Position numbers and translations under genes: made by a program
Assembly (NCBI RefSeq): GCF_016583905.1
Contig: NZ_NRRY01000023.1
Coordinates: 18,348-82,347 of the forward strand
Source of the DNA: Lamprobacter modestohalophilus
GTDB taxonomy: Bacteria; Pseudomonadota; Gammaproteobacteria; Chromatiales; Chromatiaceae
Length of the DNA stretch: 64,000 nucleotides
Direction of reading: 5' to 3'
Notes under the pieces: model-generated
Seen by the model: the letters and a program-made list of their open reading frames with translations, nothing else
What the model was told of the DNA's origin: nothing
Databases searched by the model: none
In this document: piece after piece, positions 21,842 through 29,166 of the stretch
How positions within the stretch are numbered: the stretch's first letter is position 1
Layout of the letters: the number at the start of each line of letters is the position of its first letter

Positions 21842-23065
21842 TTAGAGCTTGGCGCTCATGACTGCCGCAATATCGATCGGGACGTCGCTGGTTCGCACGG
21901 CGCGCAAGATCCGCTCGTCAGTGCCGATATGGGGGTCTGCGAGATCCAGATCCTCCAATGTCAATTCGCGTTGGCGGTCGGGGTCAAAGCAAACTCGAAC
22001 AACCGGCCTTAAGAGACCATCGCGACTAGACTCAACGACGACTGCGATGCGGCCGCTCGCCAGTCGCACCAGTGTTCCTACCGGGTAGATGCCAACGCAG
22101 CGAATGAATTGCTGGACCAGCTTGGGGTCAAAATGATGATTGCTCCACGACAATAGTTTTCTGAGCGCTTCGCTCGGCTCCATACCTCGGTGATAAACGC
22201 GGTCCGTCGTGATGGCATCGTAGACATCGACAATGGAGGCCATTTTCCCAAAGAGCGAAATTTCGGCACCGGTTTTGCCATGTGGGTATCCACTACCATC
22301 GGTGCGTTCATGATGTTCTGCGACGATGCTGAGGGCAGCGTGTGGAAATCCGTGAGATCGGCTTAGGAGTGCAACACCGTCGCTCACATGGCGTTGCATG
22401 ACTGTGAACTCGTGCTCGGTGAGAGGACCTGGCTTGTTGAGGATGTCATTTGGGACCAAGGTCTTGCCGATGTCGTGCAACAGCGCACCAAGCCCAAGCT
22501 CCTTGATCACAGGTGCGCTCAGATTCAGGCTTTTTGCAAAGGCTAACATCAATACTGAAACATTCACTGAATGCTCGAACGTGTAATGGTCCGCGTGGCG
22601 AATTCGCTGCAGGCCTAGCAATGCGTCCTGATTTCTGAAGATGGATGCGGTCATTTCCTCGACCACCGGGTTTGCGCGCTCGAACTCGAGCGAACGGCCG
22701 AGTCGAATGTCATCCATGAGTCCCTGGATAATCGAGGTGGCGAGTGTTCGAATACCCTTTGCTGTGGCGCTCTCCTCGCTAACGCTGCTCAGCCTTGGCC
22801 TTGCCGTACTGGATGCAGAAATGGTGTCGAGTCTCTCGTCGAGTGCTGCTTCGGCTTCTTGCTGAGAAGGTGCGCTAGCGACATCGAGTCCCTGTTCGGT
22901 ATCGATATACAGTTCTTTGATTCCGAGCGCTTTAACACGCTGGAGGGTGATTTCGTTTGTTACTGCGAATGCAGTCCAGAGAAATGTCTGGTCTAGCCAT
23001 CCGCAGTCTAGATCGTGAACAAACATGCCCTGTCTGAGTTGATCGATGGTGATTTTCCTTATCAT
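21842..23065 (-). CDS. HD-GYP domain cyclic-di-GMP phosphodiesterase
   Basis: About 407 residues. An N-terminal DUF3391-like domain (I-T-I-D-Q-L-R-Q-G-M-F-V-H-D-L) precedes an HD-GYP domain (about 130-320) with H-D-I-G-K-T, then H-H-E-R-T-D-G-S-G-Y-P, where G-Y-P gives the family its name, and D-V-Y-D-A-I-T-T-D-R. These are the metal-binding and c-di-GMP-hydrolysing residues. A beta-rich C-terminal part follows. It probably lowers c-di-GMP and so affects motility or biofilm. The ATG at 23065 is the likely start; the upstream extension to 23164 is basic and has no family match. Confidence 0.9.
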   Translation of the reverse strand: MIRKITIDQLRQGMFVHDLDCGWLDQTFLWTAFAVTNEITLQRVKALGIKELYIDTEQGLDVASAPSQQEAEAALDERLDTISASSTARPRLSSVSEESATAKGIRTLATSIIQGLMDDIRLGRSLEFERANPVVEEMTASIFRNQDALLGLQRIRHADHYTFEHSVNVSVLMLAFAKSLNLSAPVIKELGLGALLHDIGKTLVPNDILNKPGPLTEHEFTVMQRHVSDGVALLSRSHGFPHAALSIVAEHHERTDGSGYPHGKTGAEISLFGKMASIVDVYDAITTDRVYHRGMEPSEALRKLLSWSNHHFDPKLVQQFIRCVGIYPVGTLVRLASGRIAVVVESSRDGLLRPVVRVCFDPDRQRELTLEDLDLADPHIGTDERILRAVRTSDVPIDIAAVMSAKL

Positions 23066-23375
23066 GTGCTTTATGAGTCCATCTTGACGGTTACGATAAC
23101 TTTGCGATCGAGTGATGATACTGTAGGCTGCACCTGAAATGCGCGATGACATTTTCCATATCAAGTCATATCGGTCGTTCGGGATTCCTGCGCAAGGTCA
23201 TGCGCCTGCTGGTGCAGAGGCGCTGCAGGGCCGCTGCAGGGCCGCTGCAGTTGGTGAAACCCTCTGAAAGCGCGATCGGTGTCAGCTGAGTTTACCGTGA
23301 AACAAGTGTTTCATTGTCCAGAGTGGCGAGGCGCCATGGACCTGAGGCTGGCTGTCTGAGAACAATGGTGAATCG

Positions 23376-24044
23376 ATGACCCCTGAGTTTTGGCTCAACC
23401 GCTGGCAGCGCAGTGAGCTCGGCTGGCACGAAGATGAGATCAATCGGCATCTGGCTGAGCATTGGCCACGCCTCGAACTGCCAAAAGGCACGGCTGTGCT
23501 GGTGCCGCTCTGCGGCAAGTCATTGGATATGCTCTGGCTTGCGAGTTGCGGCCATCGCGTGCTTGGCGTCGATATCAGTCCATTAGCGGCCGAGCAGTTC
23601 TTTGCCGAGAGTCAGCTCGAGCCGCGCATCGAAGTGCGGGGTCCGTTTCAGCACTACCAGGTTGATGAGATCAGCGTCATGATCGGTGACTTCTTCGATC
23701 TGAGCCCTGAGCAGGTTGCGGGCATCGCCGCTGTCTACGATCGCGCATCACTCATCGCGCTGCCGCCCGAGATGCGGCCTCGCTACGCGCGCCATCTCGC
23801 GACGCTGCTGCCGGCTGATGTGCGCTCGCTGCTGATCACGCTGGAGTACGAGCAGTCGCGCATGAAAGGGCCGCCCTTCGCGGTGGTGGAGCCCGAAGTG
23901 CGCGCGCTGTTCGAGCCCAATTTCCAGGTCGAGACCCTGAGCGTTTTTGATGCGCTGGCCGAGAGTCCGCGCTTCAGGGCGCGCGGACTCGATGCACTTG
24001 ATGAGCGCGTCTATCAGCTGCGGCGGCTGCCGCCTAACCCTTGA
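23376..24044 (+). CDS. tpm: Thiopurine S-methyltransferase family protein
   Basis: A 222-residue protein of the bacterial TpmT family: F-W-L-N-R-W-Q-R-S-E-L-G-W-H at the N-terminus, the SAM-binding V-L-V-P-L-C-G-K-S-L-D-M-L-W-L-A, then G-V-D-I-S-P-L-A-A and Y-D-R-A-S-L-I-A-L-P. In bacteria it methylates selenium or tellurium compounds and thiols from S-adenosylmethionine. It ends 12 bases before a truncated kbp copy. Confidence 0.92.
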   Translation: MTPEFWLNRWQRSELGWHEDEINRHLAEHWPRLELPKGTAVLVPLCGKSLDMLWLASCGHRVLGVDISPLAAEQFFAESQLEPRIEVRGPFQHYQVDEISVMIGDFFDLSPEQVAGIAAVYDRASLIALPPEMRPRYARHLATLLPADVRSLLITLEYEQSRMKGPPFAVVEPEVRALFEPNFQVETLSVFDALAESPRFRARGLDALDERVYQLRRLPPNP

Positions 24045-24056
24045 CGACAGGGCCTG

Positions 24057-24404
24057 ATGCTCCGCCCCGGTGTCACCGGGCTAGACGTCAGCTATGAAGA
24101 TGGCGTCGTCTCGCTCTCTGGTGAGGCGGCGAGCCCTGAGGCGATGGAGAAGGCCGTGCTCATGGCGGGCAATGTCCAGGGTGTCGGCGAGGTCAAGGTC
24201 GACAACCTGAAGGCGCCTGAGCAAACGGCAGCGGTCGATTACTACACCATTGAAAAGGGCGACAGCCTCTCGGCGATCGCGAAGCGTTTCTATGGCGATG
24301 CGAATGCGTACCCGCGCATCTTCGAGGCCAATCGCGAGGTCATCAAGGACGCGAATCTGATCTACCCAGGGCAAAAGATCCGCATCCCGAAAGCGGATGC
24401 CTGA
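24057..24404 (+). pseudogene. N-terminally truncated kbp paralogue (BON + LysM)
   Basis: 115 residues that follow Kbp at 11630-12067 from about its residue 33 onward (P-G-V-T-G-L-D-V-S-Y-E-D-G against P-G-I-K-D-L-D-V-S-F-D-K-G), with an intact LysM end (Y-P-G-Q-K-I-R-I-P). The Kbp N-terminus is missing, and the homology starts only 12 or so bases after the ATG, directly after the tpm stop. A deletion probably joined tpm to the body of the gene. The frame is open and conserved, so a short product is possible; I call it a pseudogene with reserve. Confidence 0.65.
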
Positions 24405-24421
24405 TCCCGAACGGGTTGGGC

Positions 24422-24462
24422 GGCGGCCCTGACAACCCGCGGGTCGTTACCGCAGGGCCGCC
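24422..24462. terminator. GC-rich inverted repeat between convergent genes
   Basis: GGCGGCCCTG (24422-24431) and CAGGGCCGCC (24453-24462) are perfect complements with 21 bases between, which themselves contain the palindrome ACCCGCGGGT. It sits between two convergent frames, where a bidirectional terminator is expected, but no T-run follows. Confidence 0.5.
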
Positions 24463-24472
24463 AACTACCGGC

Positions 24473-24661
24473 TCAAACTGCAGCGACACCCATCGTCTGG
24501 TGGATTGTCTGTACCGCTGCCGGATGCAGTCCAGTCTTAGCAGCGAACTGCCGCAGGTAATTGGCCTGCAGATCCTGCAGCGCATTGCCGATACGCTGTT
24601 GACCTGAAGGGCCAAGATTGTTTTGGATGACAGATCCCAGCAAATCAGCAAAATGAGCCAT
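24473..24661 (-). CDS. Miniature DUF533 paralogue (internal deletion)
   Basis: 62 residues: M-A-H-F-A-D-L-L-G-S-V-I-Q-N-N-L joined to Y-L-R-Q-F-A-A-K-T-G-L-H-P-A. The first half matches the beginning, and the second half the end, of the DUF533 protein at 3809-4612; some 200 central residues, including the hydrophobic stretch, are absent and the frame is kept. GGAGA lies eight bases before the ATG. It could be a relic or a real short protein; the intact ribosome-binding site and clean frame favour translation. Confidence 0.6.
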   Translation of the reverse strand: MAHFADLLGSVIQNNLGPSGQQRIGNALQDLQANYLRQFAAKTGLHPAAVQTIHQTMGVAAV

Positions 24662-24828
24662 GGTGGCGTTCTCCATTGATGGAATGATTAGGCACTTCGA
24701 ATCGTCGGGCAAGCTGCTTATACACAGTTTTTATGTTTTTATGAAAGCGGCCATCGCGAGCGCTGCCGGTTATCTGACAGACATCCATGCCGGTCTTGCT
24801 GGGCAGGGCGCGTGCCTGAGCGTCGATC

Positions 24829-25524
24829 TCAGAGCCAAAACTCCGGATACCGGCGCCCGCGAGCCAAGTTATTGACCAGCAGCGCGACCAGCAGCATCAG
24901 CAGCGCGCCGAGCGTCACCGGTATCAAGACGAACAGATAGCCCATCGCATGCACCTGCTCGGAGCCGATCACCGCGATCAGTGCGGTCGCGCCACCCGGT
25001 GGATGCAGGGTGCGCGTCAGATGCATCAGAGCGATCGCGGTCGAGACCGCTAGCGCCGCGGCCAGCCAGGGCAGCAGTGGGCCAAGCAGCAGCCAGGCCG
25101 AGACGCCGATCAACGCCGAGACGGCATGGCCGCCGATCAGATTGCGCGGTTGCGCCAGCGGGCTGCGCGGGGCGCCATAGAGCAACACCGCTGAGGCGCC
25201 GAATGAGCCGATGAGGAGCAGGCCGTCTGTTGGTGTGAGTCCGATGGCCTCGAGCCAGACGGACGGATAGGTCCCCCGGGTACTGATTGCCTCGTTCAGC
25301 CAGGCCACTAAGGCGATGCCGAGGAAACTGCCAAGCCAGGACCAGAGTACCTCGCTGTTGCTGACCCGAGACGGGGCACCCCGTGTGGAGCCGCGCATCT
25401 TGCGCAGATAGCCAGTGACCGCGCTCGCTAGATGCAATCCCAAGCCGCAGCGTTGCGGCTGATGGGTCGCGGCAGTGGGCGACGCTCGATCGTACGGGGT
25501 CTGCAGTGGTCTGCTCGGCGTCAT
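24829..25524 (-). CDS. HPP family integral membrane protein
   Basis: A 231-residue protein with five to six membrane segments after a polar N-terminus of about 60 residues. The family signature H-P-P-G-G-A-T-A-L lies near residue 169, and R-N-L-I-G-G-H-A-V-S-A-L is the other conserved motif. HPP proteins are membrane proteins, some shown to carry nitrite in plastids and cyanobacteria; the role here is unknown. Its start overlaps the stop of the small CBS gene upstream (ATGA), so they are translationally coupled. Confidence 0.85.
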   Translation of the reverse strand: MTPSRPLQTPYDRASPTAATHQPQRCGLGLHLASAVTGYLRKMRGSTRGAPSRVSNSEVLWSWLGSFLGIALVAWLNEAISTRGTYPSVWLEAIGLTPTDGLLLIGSFGASAVLLYGAPRSPLAQPRNLIGGHAVSALIGVSAWLLLGPLLPWLAAALAVSTAIALMHLTRTLHPPGGATALIAVIGSEQVHAMGYLFVLIPVTLGALLMLLVALLVNNLARGRRYPEFWL

Positions 25525-25712
25525 GATCCCTCCCCGATACGACAGGCGTGCAAAAAATCCTTGCGCAGCATGAGGCCACAGCGACGGCCAACGGCATCCA
25601 CCACCGTTAGACTGGGTAGCGTCTGCGTTGCCAAGGCCCGCACCGCTTGCAGCACCGGGGTGCGCTTGTGGGGCTCATCGGTGGCCTTCATCGAGACATT
25701 GACTGCGATCAT
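25521..25712 (-). CDS. Small single CBS-like protein
   Basis: 63 residues with one CBS-like repeat: P-V-L-Q-A-V-R-A-L-A-T, L-P-S-L-T-V-V-D-A-V-G-R-R-C-G-L-M-L-R-K-D-F-L. CBS repeats bind adenine nucleotides and usually come in pairs, so one repeat implies a dimer or a decayed gene. The start is strong, with GGAGG seven bases before the ATG. It overlaps the HPP gene by four bases. HPP proteins often carry CBS domains at their C-terminus; here the domain appears as a separate gene in front. Confidence 0.65.
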   Translation of the reverse strand: MIAVNVSMKATDEPHKRTPVLQAVRALATQTLPSLTVVDAVGRRCGLMLRKDFLHACRIGEGS

Positions 25713-25757
25713 TATTTGTCCTCCTGTGGAGCGGCTGTTCTGCGAGTTGCTCCGCGC

Positions 25758-25787
25758 TGTTCTGTTCTGTTCTGTTCTGTTCTGTTC
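25758..25787. repeat. Pentanucleotide microsatellite (TGTTC)6
   Basis: Six perfect TGTTC units lie between the divergent CBS-HPP pair and the CcbP-like gene, 45 bases upstream of the CBS-gene ATG. Slipped-strand changes in unit number would shift promoter spacing; they would not touch a reading frame of a supported gene. Confidence 0.95.
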
Positions 25788-25913
25788 TATAAGCTAGCCC
25801 TGATATTGAGTTCAGACAAACGAAAGTTATTTGACTTTAGTATCGGGTTTTCCGATAGTTCGATCCTTCTTCTCGCAGCCAACCAACAACCATGTTCGAC
25901 ACAGGAAAGCAGC

Positions 25914-26282
25914 ATGCCTAAGCATCAAATTGACGAGGAGCGCGAAGAGCGTATTGAGACGGAAGTGCTGGTGGATACCTACAACGATGAGGAGGCGGTT
26001 GCGGGTTGGTCTTGTTATCTCGGCGAGAAGCTATCCTTTCCATTCCAGGCCCGCTGTATCAAAGAAAGTCAGCGCTCTCCCCTCAAGCTCGGTGAAACCG
26101 TGCAGGTACTCGGGATGATCAACGACGATGAGTGTCTGACCGATATGGCGGTCGAAGTGGCATGGGCCGGGAGAACCTGCGGCGTTCCGCTCTCGCACCT
26201 GCAAGGCATCGATGTGGATGAGCAGACGGCGGAAGCCATCGCCGATTGGCAGTACTGGCTGGCCAGCGGGAATCGGCTCTAA
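25914..26282 (+). CDS. CcbP-like calcium-binding family protein
   Basis: A 122-residue acidic cytoplasmic protein: I-D-E-E-R-E-E-R-I-E-T-E-V-L-V-D-T-Y, G-W-S-C-Y-L-G-E-K-L-S-F-P-F-Q-A-R-C and a final D-W-Q-Y-W-L. This pattern fits the Calci_bind_CcbP family, named from a calcium-binding protein of Anabaena heterocysts; the clustered acids are the likely Ca2+ sites. The ATG at 25914 has AGGA seven bases upstream. The function outside cyanobacteria is not established. It is followed by a LysR-type regulator on the same strand. Confidence 0.6.
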   Translation: MPKHQIDEEREERIETEVLVDTYNDEEAVAGWSCYLGEKLSFPFQARCIKESQRSPLKLGETVQVLGMINDDECLTDMAVEVAWAGRTCGVPLSHLQGIDVDEQTAEAIADWQYWLASGNRL

Positions 26283-26331
26283 CGCTTTTTGACATGAAAG
26301 GTTTGCGCTGGCGCTGCTTGAACAAGCGCTG

Positions 26332-27225
26332 ATGGACATCGACCAGGTCAAGACCTTCCTCGCGGTCGCTGCGCATGGCAGCTTCCTTGAGGCCTCCGCG
26401 CAGTTGCATGTCACCCAATCGACGGTGAGCGCGCGCATCCAGAGCCTGGAGCAGCAGTTCGGCGCGCGCCTGTTCGTGCGCAACCGCGCCGGTGCCAACC
26501 TGACCCATGCCGGGGAGCGTTTTCTTCGCCACGCCAAGACCCTGCTGCTGACCTACGAGCAGGCGCGCCACGAGGTCGGCCTGCCGAGTCGCTTCCGAGC
26601 CAGCCTCACCCTGGGTGCGCGTATTGCGCTCTGGGACAGTCTGCTGCCGCGCTGGATCGGCCGCCTGCGCAGCCATATGCCGGACATCTCGCTCAACACC
26701 GAGATCGGCTTTGAGGAAGACCTGATGCGCCGGGTCATCGCCGGCACCATGGACCTGGCGCTGATGTACAGCCCGCGCCAAGCCGCCGGCATCCAGGTCG
26801 AGTACCTATTCGACGAGACCCTGATCCTGGTCGGCCCGGACCCCGAACGGCGCAAGCTCGATGACAGCTATGTCTACGTCAACTGGGGGCCGACCTTCTT
26901 CGCTCAGCATCGCCAGGCCTACCCCGAGCTGGAGCGCCCGGCGCAGACCGCCAACATCGGCTGGCTCGGATTGCAGTTGATCCTCGCCAACGGCGGCACT
27001 TGCTTTGTGCCGGAGCGGGTCGCGGCCTCCTATCTGGAGGGCGGTTGCCTGCACCGCATCCATGACAGCCCGAGCCTGCGGCTGCCGACCTATGTGGTCT
27101 ATCCGACTGCGGGCAGCCGGGACGTCGTTGACGCAGCACTAGAGACGCTACGTGCGCTGATCCGCGCTGAGCATGGTGAACATCAGAACCCGCCCGCCTC
27201 CGATCGCAACACGGCCTGTTGCTGA
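26332..27225 (+). CDS. LysR-type transcriptional regulator
   Basis: A 297-residue protein with the LysR winged helix at the N-terminus (M-D-I-D-Q-V-K-T-F-L-A-V-A-A-H-G-S-F-L, then T-Q-S-T-V-S-A-R-I-Q-S-L-E) and a LysR substrate-binding domain from about residue 90. The ligand and targets are unknown. The nearest gene, the CcbP-like one, is on the same strand 50 bases upstream, so the regulator is not divergent from an obvious target. The tail after residue 280 is variable. Confidence 0.9.
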   Translation: MDIDQVKTFLAVAAHGSFLEASAQLHVTQSTVSARIQSLEQQFGARLFVRNRAGANLTHAGERFLRHAKTLLLTYEQARHEVGLPSRFRASLTLGARIALWDSLLPRWIGRLRSHMPDISLNTEIGFEEDLMRRVIAGTMDLALMYSPRQAAGIQVEYLFDETLILVGPDPERRKLDDSYVYVNWGPTFFAQHRQAYPELERPAQTANIGWLGLQLILANGGTCFVPERVAASYLEGGCLHRIHDSPSLRLPTYVVYPTAGSRDVVDAALETLRALIRAEHGEHQNPPASDRNTACC

Positions 27226-27310
27226 TGCCAGTACCTAAGCCTGCTATGCTTGGGCTCCGAGTCGCATGCCGTTGGGGCCTCGCCCGTATGCGCTCTAACG
27301 GGAGGTCATG

Positions 27311-27958
27311 ATGTCCGCAGCATCGCAACCGCGTCTCTCCTTCGATGACTGGCTGGCCATTGAACGCACGGCGACCGAGCAACGCAGTGAATACCTTGCC
27401 GGCGAGGTGTTTGCGATGGCGGGCGGCTCCGAGGAGCACAATCTCATCGCGCTGAATGTCGCCGCAGAGCTGCGTAACCAGCTCAAGGATCGACCCTGTC
27501 GGGTCTACCCGAGCGACATGAAGGTGCATATCGCCGCCGCTGATGTGGGTGCCTATCCGGATGTGATGGTGGTCTGTGGCGAGCGCGCCTTCCACGACGG
27601 TCGGCGTGATCTGATCACCAATCCAATCCTGGTCGTCGAGGTGCTCTCGGATTCCACCGAGGCCTATGATCGCGGCGATAAGTTCTATTATTATCGGAGC
27701 CTCGAGAGCCTGCAGGCCTATCTGCTGCTGTCGCAAACACGGATGCAAGCGGAGCTGTTCCTGCGCCAGCCCGATGGCACTTGGAGTCTGAGCAGCTACC
27801 AAGGCCCAGCGGATTCCATCCCGCTGCACCTGATTCAGGCCGAGCTGTCGCTGGCTGAGGTCTATGACAAGGTGGAGCTGCTAAGCGTGTCGAGTCCGAC
27901 CGCGCCGCGTCACGTCACGAGTAACCAGAGCAGGTCGAGTCGCGCGAGGCCTCGGTAG
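27311..27958 (+). CDS. Uma2 family (DUF820) endonuclease-like protein
   Basis: 215 residues with the classic Uma2 pattern: E-R-S-E-Y-L-A-G-E-V-F-A-M-A-G-G-S-type start (here Q-R-S-E-Y), H-N-L-I-A-L-N-V, V-Y-P-S-D-M-K-V, Y-P-D-V-M-V-V-C and V-V-E-V-L-S-D-S-T-E-A-Y-D-R-G-D-K, whose Asp and Glu-x-Leu positions form the PD-(D/E)XK-like site. The start at 27311 has GGAGG at better spacing than 27308. The biological role is unknown. Confidence 0.9.
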   Translation: MSAASQPRLSFDDWLAIERTATEQRSEYLAGEVFAMAGGSEEHNLIALNVAAELRNQLKDRPCRVYPSDMKVHIAAADVGAYPDVMVVCGERAFHDGRRDLITNPILVVEVLSDSTEAYDRGDKFYYYRSLESLQAYLLLSQTRMQAELFLRQPDGTWSLSSYQGPADSIPLHLIQAELSLAEVYDKVELLSVSSPTAPRHVTSNQSRSSRARPR

Positions 27959-28312
27959 CGAGCCAAAAGCAAGGGTTAATGGTCATCGGCAACTGAACCG
28001 ATTCGATCTAGTGCGAGCAGGCATGAGCGCAGGATAAGAACAGGTAAGCGACTATGCGACTCGGTCCAGCGTACAGGCTGGCGAACGCTGGGCATCAGCA
28101 CCAACACCCCGGCGCATAAAGTGCCAAGGGCAAGATACCGCGACTTAGCAGCGAGCTGTCGCAGAAGCAATTTACCACTCACTGGCAAGACCTAAGGCTG
28201 AGCATATGAGGAGGCCGGCTTCGAGGTTTGGTCGCCTCTAAACGCCAGCGCTAGCGTTAGCCTCAGCGGCTCGCGACTCCTCGCGCTCTATCTGCCATTG
28301 GAGAAGCTGAGG
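27959..28312. other. Intergenic region without a supported gene
   Basis: About 350 bases. A minus-strand frame (27976-28188) is open but has no ribosome-binding site or recognisable motif, so I do not call it. A decayed mobile element is possible but unproven. Confidence 0.4.
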
Positions 28313-28864
28313 ATGACATCTGCAGACGATGCGCAATCGAGCTTTGATGCCGAGGGCGGACTCTGGCCCTCAGCCGACTATCAGGCCCAGGTCGAGCGCC
28401 TGCGTGCCGCGGTCGGTGAGCGGATCTACCTCGCGGAGTTGCGCGATACCGAGATCCAGCTGAGTGTTCGGCTCACCGATCGGGCCTATGAGCTGCTTGG
28501 CGTGATCGATTTCCCGCGCCCGGACCCCGCGCGTGGGCTGGCGCCACATCTGATCTTGCTCGACGACGGGCGCGGTGTGAATCTCGGGCGCATCGCACGC
28601 ATCAGCCTCCAACCCTTTCAACCCGCCGACAACCAGCTACTCTATCTCGACCGCGCGGCCGATCAGACCCTATTGTTTGCCGATCGGCGCCTGTCGCGGC
28701 GCTTCATCGCCGAGCGCACCCAGGCCGTGCTTGGGCAGGTGCTGGGGCGATCAGCAGCCGCTCCGCAGTCACAGCTTGAGTCTGCGCCAGCGGCCGCATC
28801 GCCAGCCGCGGGTGCGGAGGCCCAGGCGTGGGAGTATTCACCGCTTGTGGATGAGGATGACTGA
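28313..28864 (+). CDS. Hypothetical protein, acidic
   Basis: 183 residues, soluble, with no signal peptide. The central part is regular and strand-rich (I-Q-L-S-V-R-L-T-D-R-A-Y-E-L-L-G-V-I-D-F-P-R-P-D and L-L-L-D-D-G-R-G-V-N-L-G-R-I-A-R-I-S), and a roughly 40-residue Ala/Ser/Pro/Gln-rich tail ends in an acidic run. I do not recognise the family. The ATG at 28313 is preferred over 28298 (GAGG directly upstream is close). The chemoreceptor gene follows 300 bases later. Confidence 0.6.
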   Translation: MTSADDAQSSFDAEGGLWPSADYQAQVERLRAAVGERIYLAELRDTEIQLSVRLTDRAYELLGVIDFPRPDPARGLAPHLILLDDGRGVNLGRIARISLQPFQPADNQLLYLDRAADQTLLFADRRLSRRFIAERTQAVLGQVLGRSAAAPQSQLESAPAAASPAAGAEAQAWEYSPLVDEDD

Positions 28865-28965
28865 TGACTGAATTGAGTGCCGAGCGAGAGACCGCGACTG
28901 ATCCCAGCGGTGGGTCCGATGTGAACGTGACGTCAACAGAAGGGACAGAGGGCACGATCTCGTGA
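28864..28965 (+). CDS. Possible 33-residue coupled small ORF
   Basis: An ATG overlaps the preceding stop (TGATG), with GAGGATG about nine bases upstream. The product would be Thr/Ser/Glu-rich (M-T-E-L-S-A-E-R-E-T-A-T) and has no known family. It may be a genuine coupled small gene or chance. Confidence 0.25.
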   Translation: MTELSAERETATDPSGGSDVNVTSTEGTEGTIS

Positions 28966-29166
28966 CGAATCTGTGACAGATCGGCGCCGTATCACCCGCG
29001 TCTTGATCACCCGCGTCTTGCCATCGCGTTGACGTGGCCGAGTCTTCGCCTAGACTCAGGCTCATGAGCCTACAGAATCTGTGCTTATTTCGGTTAAGAG
29101 CTCGCGGGTAGTAAGGTTTTCCGGCGGCTTGCAAATCATTCATTGAATCCAAGCGACTTACGCACT

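Noticed and set aside
27976..28188. 70-codon minus-strand frame, possibly a transposase scrap
   Set aside because: There is no ribosome-binding site, no motif and no neighbouring inverted repeats.
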